From the NCBI GenBank assembly GCA_016711105.1, contig JADJTO010000012.1, positions 34,266 to 98,265 on the forward strand: a stretch of 64,000 nt of DNA. The letters run 5' to 3'. Position numbers and translations under genes: made by a program. Under the pieces are notes generated by a model. It had not been told where the DNA came from. It did not search any database and saw only the letters and a program-made list of their open reading frames with translations. This document shows positions 23,327 to 33,318 of the stretch, in pieces; the stretch's first letter is position 1, and each line of letters begins with the position of its first letter. Source of the DNA: Micropruina sp. (GTDB lineage Bacteria > Actinomycetota > Actinomycetes > Propionibacteriales > Propionibacteriaceae).

Positions 23327-25838
23327 GGTCTCCCTCTCGTCAGTTCCCCTTGCGGATCGGCTTCGGGCAGGTGCACGATCACCGGCGCGAGGCCGACCGG
23401 CAAATACTCCTGAGCCTTGATCAGCAGGGAGCGGTCCCTGATTGCCGCGAGGTCGCGGCAGAACACGCCCATTTCGGAGCCGCGGTGGCTGCCGCTGAGC
23501 AGGCTCGGCGGGCCGCTGGTGTTGCCGCTGCGGATCGCCGAATCGGCCCCGTCCGACAACTGCGCGTAACCCCACTCGCCGTAGCGGCGGCTGACCATCA
23601 CCGGTGCCCCCGGCGCCAGTTCGATCGACTCGTAGCGGCGGGGCAGCCGACTGCCGGTGGACCAAGCGGAGAAGCGGACGCACCCGTCCTGGTTGTCCCT
23701 GACCAGGACCAGGTCGTCCAGGATCGACTCGCTGCATTCCAGCCGGTGAACGTAGCCCGCCCCCAGCACGCTGGTCCGCTCCAACCGCACCAGCCCGGCC
23801 TCCAACGCCAGCGCGGCATCGGCCAGCGCCAGCGGGTAGGCCTCGGCCAACAAGCGACGGTTCAGGGCGCGCAACTCCGCCGGGTCGGACGGTGGTGGCG
23901 CCGCCAGGGCTTTGCTGGTCGGGCTGAGCAGCCGTCCGGCGAAGCGGACGGGGTCCCAGACCAGCGGACCTGCCACCACAGCCTGGAGGGCGGTCACGAT
24001 CAGGGCGCCGGTGGCCGCGGGCAGCGGGGTGTTCTCCACATGGGCAGCCACCGCGGCGGTGGTCGGGGCATCGAGTTCACCGGCCAGCCAGCTGCTCAGC
24101 GGGTCGCGGTGGAACTTCAGCGCGGCCGCGATGCTGTCGGCGTCGCGCAGGTCGCTCAGCTCACCGGCAGCCTCGGTGGGCAGCCCCCTGCACCACCGAG
24201 TCGGTGATGGTCAGCGTTCCACGAGGCCGCCGACCCTCGTCCGGATCGGCCCGACCAGAGATCGCTCGACCAGGAGTTGCTCGATGCTGCCTTCGATCCA
24301 GACGGTCGAGGCGGTCAGATCACGCCCGTCGACCGCGAGATCCCAGATCCGCGGCGGGGTGTGCAGGGCGCCGCTGTTCCCGGGGTCGATGGTGCAGCAG
24401 GACAGCACGACCTCGGCGAAGTCGCCGCGCAGCACCACGTCCATGCCGCTGAGCAACAGGCCTTCGAGCCGCAGCCGGCCGCCGTCGCCGGTGAACACCC
24501 ACTCTCCACCGGCGGTGCGGACGACTGCCCGCTCGGAGTCCTCGGCCCGCAGCGTGACGTCGCGAATCGCCGGCACGCTCGCGGTGGCGGTCAGCGTCCG
24601 GCCGTCGGTGACGATGACCGTCCCCTGGCCGGACAGGCCGGCGATCGCCCCGGGCAGGGTGAGGGCCGATCCGCCCTCGATCCGGGTCCGCGGCAGCGGA
24701 TCACGGACGGGGGCGACGCCGGGCGGCGCCGATCGTAGGGGCCGGCACCGATACGGCAGAACAGGCCGTGGTGGTAACCGACCCCGACCTCGGCGGGTCC
24801 GACGGCCAGCACCTGGACGCGGACAACCTCCGGCCAGAGGACACCCCGCGCCAAGTCGAGCACGTCCCCGCTACCCACGGCACCCACCGACAGGCTGTCC
24901 GGCCAGATGCTGGCCGCGTCCGGATCGGGGTACGCGGCCCGGCTCGGGGTGGCGGACGCGGCGTCGGGGATCGAACGCCACAGCGGCTCGCTCAGCGGGG
25001 TGGGCAGTTGCCACAGCGGCACCGGCAGCCAGCTCTCGCCGTAGTCTCCAGCGCCGCGTCGCGAGGCCAGGAACAGCGGCAGCTTCCGGCCGGTCGGATC
25101 GAACGCGTAGTGCCCCGGGCAGCCGGCCACCGGCACCGGGGTGGCGCGGTCGACCCGCAGCGCCTCCGTCCGCCACAGGAAGAAGCCCACCTTGGGGATG
25201 CCGTACCAACCGAGGTCACCCCGGCCGACCCGGATGTCCACGCTGTGGTGGAACTCGTCGAAGGCCGAATGGGCCAGCGAGGCACCCAGCGGGTGGCGCA
25301 GGTCGGCCCATCCGCCGGCGACTGACCCGGTCAGCGGGCCGGTGAGCCGTTGCAGCCGCTGCAGGAGCAGGGTTGCGAGGGGGTCAGCAGCGTCGGACGG
25401 GCGTCCGATCGCAGGGTCGAGGAGGTGCCGGTTCCGGCTCAGGGCGCCGAAGAACTCGATCACCCGGGCCTCGTAACCGGTCACGTCACCGGCAAGGCGT
25501 TCCAACAACCCCAGGGTCCCCTTGGCTCGGCGGTACTTGATCGTGTTGGCGACGTCGAGACGTTGCCCGCGCGCATCCAACGAGGGCACCAGCCGGGTGG
25601 CCAGCAGGTCGGCCAGATAGGGGATCACCCAGCTGTCGCAGGTCTCGATCGACTGGTCCTCCCAGAGCCGGTCGATGCTGCGCCGCACCTCGGCCATCTG
25701 GCCGCCGATCCGGCTCAGCAGCTCCTGCAGCGGGCCGGAACCGTCCAGGGTTTCGCTGTCGGCGGCCCGGTACATTGCCGGAACCAGCGACCACAGCTTC
25801 TCGGCGTAGCGGGCCTCGTAGGAGTCCTGCAGGGTCAT
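23311..25838 (-). CDS. eCIS phage tail protein I-like protein fused to a beta-solenoid domain (frameshifts)
   Basis: Merged length about 840 residues. The N-terminal ~150 residues match the P2 protein I/tail protein domain (YAEKLWSLVPAMYRAAD, LQELLSRIGGQMAEVRRSID, WVIPYLADLLATRLVP, KYRRAKGTLGLLERLAGDVT). The C-terminal half has beta-helix-like rungs (RDVTLRAEDSERAVVRTAG, LRLEGLLLSGMDVVLRGDF, TVWIEGSIEQLLVERSLVG), then a region with LGAGYVHRLECSESILDDL. Frame changes are needed near 24725 and 24212 and at the C5 run at 24184-24188. It begins with an ATGA-type overlap to the upstream baseplate gene. In phage and eCIS baseplates this protein sits at the outer rim and carries fibres. Confidence 0.75.
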
Positions 25839-28303
25839 GACGTCACCTCCGCCGACAGCAGCACCAATGCCGGGATGACCGAGAAGAAGCCGCCGTCACC
25901 GGGCAGGAACCGTGGCCCCACGGAGGTGTGGAAGCCGTTGCGCACCCAGTACAGGCGCAGTTGGCGGCTGGCCAGCACCCCGGGCACGTCGGTCAGCACC
26001 CGTTCGATCTCGCTGCGGTAGAGGGGTTCGCCCAGGGCCAGCGCGCCGGGCGCGAAGAGTGCGTCCAGCACTGCCTGGCGGGCCTCCTCCAGCACCGGCT
26101 CGGCCAAGTAATCGCCCTGGACGGTCAGCACCACCCGGAGCGCGGCGGGCACCTTGACCGCGGGCAGCACCAGCAGCGGACGGTTCGGGTCGGCCTGGGC
26201 CCGCAGCGCCGCCCGGGCACTGGTGACCGCGGCGGCATCGTCCCCCACGTAGACGTGCACGCGCGGCCGCTGCTCGATCGGATCGAAGGCCCACACAGTG
26301 CTGGCCCGGGTCACCCCGGGCGCGGCCGCCGCGACTGCGGCGTAGTCATCGCCGGAGATGGCGCGGCCGAAGGTCAGCACCGAGCGCGGCGCCAGCTCGC
26401 GCAGCTCGCTGGCCGGCTGCGGGTCGGAACCGCCCCCGGGGGCGATCGGATTGCGGACGGCGCGCAGGTTCGGCACCGCGGTCAGCACCTGAGTCAGACT
26501 CCCCGGCGCGGGCACTGCAGCCCCGGAGCCGACCCGGTAGCTGGCCCGGACCAGCGCTCCGGTGGGCAAGCGCCGCCCGGTGATGCCGTTGCCGGTGCGG
26601 ACGTGGGTACGACCCTCGACGTCGTTCCAGGTTTCGAAGATCGTCTCCTCGGGCCGGTGACCGAAGAGCGAGGGCACTTCGGTCCACCATCCCCCCTCGA
26701 CCGCCAACTCAACGGTCGAGGAGTACCCGTCCCCGGAGCGTCCGGGGAAGTCGGTGCGGAAGGTGACCGGCGATTTCGCCAGCGCGAAGTCCTGGCCGGC
26801 CAGGGTGGCGTCGCCGGTACCCAGTTGCTCGTCCCGGACGCTCGCGCCGCGGCTGACCGAGACCAGATCCCAGAGCAGACGTAGCGGGGTCTGCAGGGAG
26901 CCCGTCGTCCCGGAGATGGCCACGTTGGACGTGCCTGAGACGGGAACAGCGCTCACCTGGGCGCCGTTGCCGTTGGCGTCCTCCAGGAGCACCGGGGTGG
27001 CCACCCCGGGGGCCGCAGCTGGTGGCGCCGCCAGGGTGAGGGTGCCGGGCAGGGTGCTCAGCGTAGCGACGGGTGTGTCCAGCAAGGTGCCGACCTCGCT
27101 CCAGCCGCTGCCCACGCTCACGGTGGCGGCGGAAGCCTGATAGCGGGTGGCCAGGTTGGACCCGCTGTGCGCCTGCACGCTCAGCTTGGCCACGAGCAGC
27201 GGAATCCCTGGCGTGTCGCCGGCGGGCGGGACGCCCGGGCTGGCCGCGTTGGGGGCGTTGGCGTACCAGAGCACCTCGGCGTACTCGGTCAGCCGAACCA
27301 CGTCGAAGCTGGCCCCCGGGCTGACCCCGACGCCAGCGCCCGGAAGCTCCACCAGGAGCGGATCGCCGGCGGCGACGTGGCGGGCCGGTGCGTCCAGCAC
27401 CAGCGCGGAGGAGGTGACCACGCTCGCCCCCGAGGGCAGGGTGGAGAGGTGGCTGGTCCGCGAGGCCCTGACGAGCCGGTAGTCGGACGCCGCCGCCGTG
27501 CTGGGCAGGGAGCCGGTGCCCTGCAGCACCACCCGAGTGTTCTTGCGTCCGTGGGCGTCGCGTTCCACGGCAGTGCCGGTGACCGAGACCACCACCACGG
27601 GCGAGTCCGCGGTGCTCCACGCCTTGGCCTGCAGCAACAAGCGCTCCCCCGCCCGCAGGCTCACCGTTCCCTTCAACAGCACCCCACCATGAGCGATCAG
27701 CCGCGGCTGGGGTGCCACCTGGCCGGTGCCCGGTGGCGCGGACGCCGGCGGCCCGGCCAGCGCGGGTGGAGTGTTCACCCCGGCTGTGGACGGCGCGGGC
27801 ACGCTGCTTGGCCGCTCGAATCGGACTGCCTGGTCGACCTCGAAGGTCTGCGAGGGCACGTCCGGGGTGGCTTTGCTCGCAATCGCGGTGCCGCGTGGGA
27901 TGACCAGGGGCCCCGGACCGGACGCGATCAGGGCAAGCTTGCCGGTGGCCGCGATCCCCGGTCGCGGACGGTAGCCGAGCAGCCCCACCAGACCCGCCAC
28001 CCGGTCGGGCAACAGCGCCGTCCGCAGGTAATGCTCGTTGGCGTAGCGCTCGTTGTAGAAGGTCAGGATGTCGGCCACATAGGCCCACCAGTCCAACAGT
28101 TGCAGGCCGAGGTCGTCGGTGGCGGTGGGCCGCCAAGCGGCGAGTTCGAGTTCCCCGACCCGTTGTTGCAGCAGGGCTCGCCGGAAGGTGACGAAGGTGC
28201 CGATCCGGTAGTCGAGCCGGTCTGCCCCACCGGGGTTGGTGATCGGGAATCGGGTGGGCAGCACCCCGCACTCGCCGCCACAACCGCACGAGCAGCTCAT
28301 CAC
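25835..28303 (-). CDS. eCIS baseplate J-like protein (Afp12-type)
   Basis: 822 residues. The N-terminus has a cysteine cluster (SCSCGCGGECG), then ITNPGGADRLDYRIGTFVTF and LLDWWAYVADILTFYNERYA, typical of large baseplate wedge proteins of contractile systems. The C-terminal baseplate J core is seen as SVLTFGRAISGDDYAAVAAA, PGVTRASTVWAFDPIEQRPR and VVLTVQGDYLAEPVLEEARQ. The long middle insertion is Ala/Pro/Ser-rich and beta-like. Translation starts at GTG 28303 or ATG 28300, overlapping the stop of the preceding baseplate gene. It would pair with that protein to form the hexagonal ring under the sheath. Confidence 0.87.
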   Translation of the reverse strand: MMSCSCGCGGECGVLPTRFPITNPGGADRLDYRIGTFVTFRRALLQQRVGELELAAWRPTATDDLGLQLLDWWAYVADILTFYNERYANEHYLRTALLPDRVAGLVGLLGYRPRPGIAATGKLALIASGPGPLVIPRGTAIASKATPDVPSQTFEVDQAVRFERPSSVPAPSTAGVNTPPALAGPPASAPPGTGQVAPQPRLIAHGGVLLKGTVSLRAGERLLLQAKAWSTADSPVVVVSVTGTAVERDAHGRKNTRVVLQGTGSLPSTAAASDYRLVRASRTSHLSTLPSGASVVTSSALVLDAPARHVAAGDPLLVELPGAGVGVSPGASFDVVRLTEYAEVLWYANAPNAASPGVPPAGDTPGIPLLVAKLSVQAHSGSNLATRYQASAATVSVGSGWSEVGTLLDTPVATLSTLPGTLTLAAPPAAAPGVATPVLLEDANGNGAQVSAVPVSGTSNVAISGTTGSLQTPLRLLWDLVSVSRGASVRDEQLGTGDATLAGQDFALAKSPVTFRTDFPGRSGDGYSSTVELAVEGGWWTEVPSLFGHRPEETIFETWNDVEGRTHVRTGNGITGRRLPTGALVRASYRVGSGAAVPAPGSLTQVLTAVPNLRAVRNPIAPGGGSDPQPASELRELAPRSVLTFGRAISGDDYAAVAAAAPGVTRASTVWAFDPIEQRPRVHVYVGDDAAAVTSARAALRAQADPNRPLLVLPAVKVPAALRVVLTVQGDYLAEPVLEEARQAVLDALFAPGALALGEPLYRSEIERVLTDVPGVLASRQLRLYWVRNGFHTSVGPRFLPGDGGFFSVIPALVLLSAEVTS

Positions 28304-30722
28304 CCGCCCCCCTTCACCACGACCCGGACGGAGCCGCGATCTGGTCTGTTCGGGGTGTTGTCGACCCGCAGAATCTCGTGCGCCCCCACCGACACCACCT
28401 CGGGCATCGGCACGTAGAACGGAACGTGACCGCGGCGCCGGTAGCGAATCTTCACCACGCCGTCGACGCCGGTGGCCCGCTGGATCGCGGCTTCGAGTTC
28501 GCTGCGCTCCAAGGGGGCTCCGAAGCGCAACCCGCCGGGGGCGAAGAAGCCGAGGCGTCCATCGCAGAGCCGGCCGGTGCCCAACTCCGCCAACACCGCA
28601 GCCTCCACCTCACCCCGCAACGCTCCGGGTAGGGCGCAGACGGTGACGATCAGGTCGAGCCCGATATAGCGAGGGGCCCGGGTGTGCACCTCATAGCCGG
28701 CCAGGCGGCGCCGGTCCAGCAGTTCGACCAGTTGGCCGGCCTGCATCGGGCTCGGCGCCTCGCCGGTGGGCGGCTGCGCCGTGGTGAACACGCTCAGCCA
28801 GCTACCCGTCCAGCGGATCCGGGTGCCGGCGTCCAGCACCCAGGGCAGTTCCTCGGCGGTCTTGGTGTAATCCTCGGCGCGAACCGCCCGGAACTGCCGG
28901 GCCCGGAAGGCGTGCGGAGCGTTGGCCCGGATCTGCTCGATCGTCTCCCGGTCGGCACCGCCGGAGGCCGGGAACGGGTTGGTGCAGGCCAGCACCACGC
29001 CGGCCAGCGGATCGGGCACGATCGTGATCGCATCGGCCGCCACGTTGCCCAGGGCGCCGGCAGTGGTGCGATAGGTCAACTCGAACGTTGCGCCCGGCGG
29101 CGGGAGTTCGCCGAACCAGCCGTCACCGAAGCGGACGGAGTCGCCGTCGTCGCCGTCGTACTCGAACCAGGGCAGGCCTTGGGGCTGGCGGCGAAGGTCG
29201 CGGTAGACCACCGGATCCACCGTGAACGCCTGCTCGAACAGGTCGGCATCGAGCAGGGATCGCCGCCAGCGCCAGGTCCGCGGCAGATCGCCGGGGGTCT
29301 CGGCGAGCTCCACCAGCACCAGTTCCGGCAAGGTGGCGGCCTGCGTGGCCAGCCAGGCCAGCCGTCCGGCGCGCAGGGTGTGCAGGGTGCGCGGGTTGGC
29401 ATCGGTGCAGCCGGCATCCGGCCCACTGCGGGTGACCGCGGCGCGTGGGGCCTCAGGGCCGGCGGGGTCGGGCTCGACCACGAACCGCTCGGTGAAGCGG
29501 CGTCCTTGGACGGCTGGGATGAGGTTGCCGGCCAGCACCGTCCGCTCCTGGGCGTGATCGAAGGCGAGTGCCTGGGAGGAGTCCCAGCTGAGCCGGGTCA
29601 CGGCGATGTTGTAGAGCGGATCGAGCAGTTCGACCGCCCCGGTCAGATTGACCACCTCGCGGATCGGCGGGTCGGCGGGGGTCGGGGCAGCGGTGTCGAT
29701 CAGGAGGGCAAGTCCCACGGTGCCCTCGCGCACGTCCCCGACCGGGAAGCCGTAACCGTGCCCCCGGACCCACAGTTCGGTGGCGCCGCGCGGCAGGCAG
29801 GTCAGGCCGTCGTCCCACCAATAGGGCAGTAACCGAGGGGCCGGCGGGACGGACGTGTGGTCGAGCCGGTTCCAGCGCGGGTCCACGGGCAGCGCCCCGG
29901 AGACCAACCCGCCGGTGTCCGGATCGAGCAGGGCGCCGCCCGCCTCGAACGCGAGCGTGCCCCCGTCCGGTAACCCGGCTTCGACGGTGACCCCGCGCGG
30001 CAGCGCCGGGGCGGCCACATCCAGCTGGAGGAGTGCCTGGGCGGAGCAGGCCGGCGCCGGTTCGTAGTCGACCAGCCGGGCGTGCCGCAGCGCGGAGACC
30101 TGCTGGGTGGCCTGGGCCAGCGTCGCCTCGCCCGCGATCCGGTCCTGGTAGTAGCTCAGGTCGTCCCCGGCGGCACTGATCAGTTCGACCAGCATCATCC
30201 CCAGGTCGGGTTCATCCCGCTCCACCCACTGCGGGTAGGCCGCCGCGGAGTAGTCGAGCAGGGCGGTGCGGAAGCTGGCGAAGTCCTTGGCCAGATAGTC
30301 GATCACCGGAGCCGGATCGTCGGCCAGCGCGCAGTTCTCCGCTGGGGCGCAATCCAGGGTCGAGGGGCAGCCGGCCTTGAAGGGGTGAACCGCACCGAGG
30401 CGTACAGGGTGTCCAGCACGGGGCTGGCGATGGCCAACCGATAGCGGGAGAAGTCGCCGGGGAAGGGTGTGCGGAGTTCAAGGGTGGGGCGGCCCGCATC
30501 GTCCACGGCCCAATCGGCGGCGAGGATGGGTTCGATCGGGACGCTCGGCAGCGCTTCGCCTCCGGTGATGCTGACCGGCGAGGCGCCGACCAGCGTGCCG
30601 ACCAGGGGCACCGAGTTCAGGAAATGGACGCGAAGGGTCGTCTGTGCGGGAGTGGCGATCTCCACGAAGTCGATCCCGTTCAGGGTGCTGGAGGCGACCA
30701 GGTCGGCCAGTCGATTCGGCAT
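28300..30722 (-). CDS. eCIS putative baseplate assembly protein (Afp11-type), one frameshift
   Basis: Merged length about 807 residues. The N-terminus (MPNRLADLVASSTLNGIDFV, FLNSVPLVGTLVGASPVSIT) joins after a frame change near 30383 to the family hallmark FKAGCPSTLDCAP. It continues with VIDYLAKDFASFRTALLDYS and ERDEPDLGMMLVELISAAGD. Further on are VRFGDGWFGELPPPGATFEL, EQIRANAPHAFRARQFRAVR and YIGLDLIVTVCALPGALRGE. It is the partner of the Afp12-like protein in the wedge. Its start overlaps the end of the gp25-like gene at 30722. Confidence 0.87.
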
Positions 30723-31111
30723 CAGAGGACCCTCACCGTCAGCGAGGCCGGCGTCCGGGTCTCGATCAGGCTGTAGGAGACGGTGACCAGCAGGGCACCT
30801 TCGTCCAGCCCGCTGCCGGGCAGTGCCCCGGCTTGGACGCTGACGTCGAGGAGTTCCACCTGACCGCCCAGCCAGCGGTCGATCGATTGTTGGACCTGGA
30901 TCCGGACGGTCGCCGCCAGCGCGTCGGATTGGCCGGCGAAGACCAGCCGGCGCAGCCCGCAGCCGAACTCGGGCAGGCAGACCCGTTCGCCCGGGCTGGT
31001 CAGCAGCAACTGCCGGAGCAGCTGACTGACGTGCTCGGGGTAGCCGGCGCGGGCCACCTGATGCGAGGCCGCGTCGATCCGCAGCGGATGCGCGTAGTCG
31101 TGACGGATCAC
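30722..31111 (-). CDS. gp25-like baseplate wedge protein (Afp9-type)
   Basis: 129 residues from GTG 31111. It has the gp25/W lysozyme-like wedge pattern (HDYAHPLRIDAASHQVARAG, SQLLRQLLLTSPGERVCLPE, FGCGLRRLVFAGQ). These proteins link the sheath initiation strand to the baseplate ring. The start overlaps the PAAR gene stop (GTGA at 31108-31111). A longer open frame upstream has no family resemblance and was discarded. Confidence 0.88.
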   Translation of the reverse strand: MIRHDYAHPLRIDAASHQVARAGYPEHVSQLLRQLLLTSPGERVCLPEFGCGLRRLVFAGQSDALAATVRIQVQQSIDRWLGGQVELLDVSVQAGALPGSGLDEGALLVTVSYSLIETRTPASLTVRVL

Positions 31112-31437
31112 AGCCCGGTCACCCCCGTCTGAGTGCCGGCGATCGTGACCGGGCCCTGCACCGCGCCGTCGCCTGCCTTGCACAGCCCGACGCTGTCGGT
31201 GGTCAGCGGCTGGTCGCCGCTGATCTTGTTGCGCAGCGCGGTCACGATCCACGTCACGGTCAGGCACGGATGCGGGGACCCGGCCACGTTGAAGGCGCAG
31301 CCGCCGATCGGGAAGCTGTCCCCGGAGAGGACGACCAGTTCCCCGCCGAGGCGGACCTGGGTGCTCCCCGCAATCGGCGACACCGTGCCGCCGTGCGGGC
31401 ACAGCAGGCTGGACGAGACCGTCAGCAGGGCACCCAT
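31108..31437 (-). CDS. PAAR-like spike tip protein (Afp10-type)
   Basis: 109 residues. The start SSSLLCPHGGTVSPIAG and the internal beta repeats (VRLGGELVVLSGDSFPIGGC, FNVAGSPHPCLTVTWIV) match the DUF4280/PAAR-like tip proteins that sharpen the spike of contractile systems. Histidine and three cysteines are well placed for metal binding. The stop overlaps the gp25-like start, and the start touches the end of the gpV-like gene. Confidence 0.83.
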   Translation of the reverse strand: MGALLTVSSSLLCPHGGTVSPIAGSTQVRLGGELVVLSGDSFPIGGCAFNVAGSPHPCLTVTWIVTALRNKISGDQPLTTDSVGLCKAGDGAVQGPVTIAGTQTGVTGL

Positions 31438-31947
31438 CAGGTCACCTCCAGTGCACCGTCGTTGACCGACACCTTCGAATCGGTGACCGCCACCGACATG
31501 GACGCCCGGGACGCCTTGACCCCGTCCGAGTTCAGCACCACGCTGCCGCCGTTGGAGTCGGCCAGGGTGACCTCGTCGGCGTCATCGTCGAGGAGCAGCT
31601 GGTGTCCCGCGGCGGTCACGATGCCGCGGATCTTCTCGCCGGCCTCGGCGGGAACATCCCCGGCGTGCCAGAAGCAGCCGCTCCAGATCGGGTAGGAGAC
31701 GTCACCGCCCTCGAACTCGATCCAGACTCCGCTCCCCACCTCGGGCAGGAAGAAGAACCCCCGTCTTCGGGCCCGCGAAAGGGACGCACGGCTGGCACCA
31801 GCCGCTGGCGGACTCTCCCAGCACCGCCGGGACAGTCGCCTTGATCCGCATGGTGCCGGCGTCGACGTCCGAGACCAGACCCCGGTACTTGCCGTAGAAG
31901 CGGTGGGCCAGCCGATCGGCGAGGTCGCGCAGTAGGTCGTCGGTCAT
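31437..31947 (-). CDS. gpV-like spike protein with OB fold (C-terminal half of an Afp8/VgrG), one frameshift
   Basis: About 169 residues. The ATG at 31947 gives MTDDLLRDLADRLAHRFYGK. The OB-fold signature runs YRGLVSDVDAGTMRIKATVP, then WCQPCVPFAGPKTG, and after a frame change near 31755 continues GSGVWIEFEGGDVSYPIWSG. The end is a short beta-helix (DEVTLADSNGGSVVLNSDGV) that would form the needle. The start overlaps the stop of the gpD-like gene (ATGA). Confidence 0.82.
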
Positions 31948-33035
31948 CACGCCTCCGGTCCCATCGCGTTGCGCACCAGGACGAACGCCATCGAGTGGGC
32001 CTGGGTGCTGAAGGTGTGCCGGACGCTCCACACGAGATATGGGCCCGACAGCAGCGAGCCACAACCCTCGACCGAGACCAGCATCCCGACCCGCAGCACC
32101 TGCTTGACCACGTTCACGTCCGCACTGCCCTCACAGCGGACGAACCAACCCGCCTCCCGGAGCAGCCCGGCGCTGCGGGCGGGCAGCTCGGCGGTGTCGG
32201 CGGCTGCGGTGAGGATCACGCTGCGCTGCTTGCCGGCGAAATCGGCCAGGCTCCGCGCGTCCTGGGCGGGCAGGCCGGAGTCGGCGGTGTCGGAACTGAC
32301 CCCGCCCTGATCGTTGTCGGTCAGGCTGGCCTGCCTGGCCGCGACCGAGCTGGGCCGGGTCGCGTCCCAGGAGAAGTCCAACACCGGGGAGCTGGAGGTG
32401 GCGGGGTCGGTGACACCCAAGGTCACCACCGGGGAACCGGTGAGCGTCGGGGAGGCGAAGAAGCCGATCCGCTTGCCCGGCTTGTCCTCGCAGGTGACCC
32501 GGAACCAGCGGCCGGTGCGGCGGGCCAGTCGGCGCAGGAAGTCGGCGTCGGAGGAGCGCTGCATCAGGGTGTGCTCGTCCTCGGTGTGGGTCGGCGCCGA
32601 TTCGGCGGCGTTCTGCCCGGAGGCGCTGAAGCCGTAGCTGGAGAACACCTGCCCCGCCACGTAGACATCGCTCAGCCCCGACCACTCCTTGACGGTTTCG
32701 GTCAGCCCCATCAGCACCGAGGCGTCCTGGCCCCAGACCTCGACCGTGGCCCCGGACGTTCCGGTGGGCAGATGCACTTTGTGACTGAGGACGTAGCCGT
32801 CGAAGATGCATTGGTCGGCACCGTCGGGCGGCGTGGCGACGACGGCCAGGTTGGCGTAGGGCTGCACCCGTCCGTCGGCCACCCAGGTCAGTTCACCATC
32901 GGCGACCGCCACGGGCAGGGTCAGTGAGATGGCGCCGGGCAGGTCGGCGTTCTCCTCCACCTCCAATTGGCTCAGCTGGTCGTAGAACTCCTGATCGGCC
33001 GGGGAGCCGTTGAAGATCACCTGATAGGTCGACAT
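31947..33035 (-). CDS. gpD-like spike hub protein (N-terminal half of an Afp8/VgrG)
   Basis: 362 residues from ATG 33035, which follows GGAGGTGAG. It belongs to the late-control gene D/gp27-like hub family: YQVIFNGSPADQEFYDQLSQ, CIFDGYVLSHKVHLPTG, RRLARRTGRWFRVTCEDKPG, LRVGMLVSVEGCGSLLSGPY. It forms the trimeric hub on which the inner tube sits. The hub and the OB-fold needle are here two coupled genes; in Serratia Afp8 and in T6SS VgrG they are one polypeptide. Confidence 0.87.
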   Translation of the reverse strand: MSTYQVIFNGSPADQEFYDQLSQLEVEENADLPGAISLTLPVAVADGELTWVADGRVQPYANLAVVATPPDGADQCIFDGYVLSHKVHLPTGTSGATVEVWGQDASVLMGLTETVKEWSGLSDVYVAGQVFSSYGFSASGQNAAESAPTHTEDEHTLMQRSSDADFLRRLARRTGRWFRVTCEDKPGKRIGFFASPTLTGSPVVTLGVTDPATSSSPVLDFSWDATRPSSVAARQASLTDNDQGGVSSDTADSGLPAQDARSLADFAGKQRSVILTAAADTAELPARSAGLLREAGWFVRCEGSADVNVVKQVLRVGMLVSVEGCGSLLSGPYLVWSVRHTFSTQAHSMAFVLVRNAMGPEA

Positions 33036-33036
33036 C

Positions 33037-33312
33037 TCACCTCCTCTGCGGCGGGATGCCGATGACGTCGTGGGCGGCGAGCGCGTCCGGCACCATGGCG
33101 TCGTTGACGTCACATAGCAGCCAACCTTGGGTCGCGTCACGGGTGAACCGGTGCGCGATCACGTCCAGCCGCTCGTCGTTGCTGCACTGGTGCCAGCCGA
33201 TGATCGGCAGCGCCTGCGGGAGCGGCGCGCGGGTGACGGTCACAACGGTGCCTCCGGGCAGGACGACCTGGTAGGTGCCGGCCCCGGCGTAACGGCTGTT
33301 GGAAGTGAACAT
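33037..33312 (-). CDS. LysM-like tail protein
   Basis: 91 residues, LysM-like C-terminal half: ERLDVIAHRFTRDATQGWLL followed by DVNDAMVPDALAAHDVIGIP, which ends as small baseplate LysM proteins do. In eCIS the LysM unit binds the hub inside the baseplate rather than peptidoglycan; that role is inferred. The gene ends 1 base before the start of the gpD-like gene and begins 6 bases after the CIS_tube gene. Confidence 0.8.
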   Translation of the reverse strand: MFTSNSRYAGAGTYQVVLPGGTVVTVTRAPLPQALPIIGWHQCSNDERLDVIAHRFTRDATQGWLLCDVNDAMVPDALAAHDVIGIPPQRR

Positions 33313-33318
33313 GGCGAC

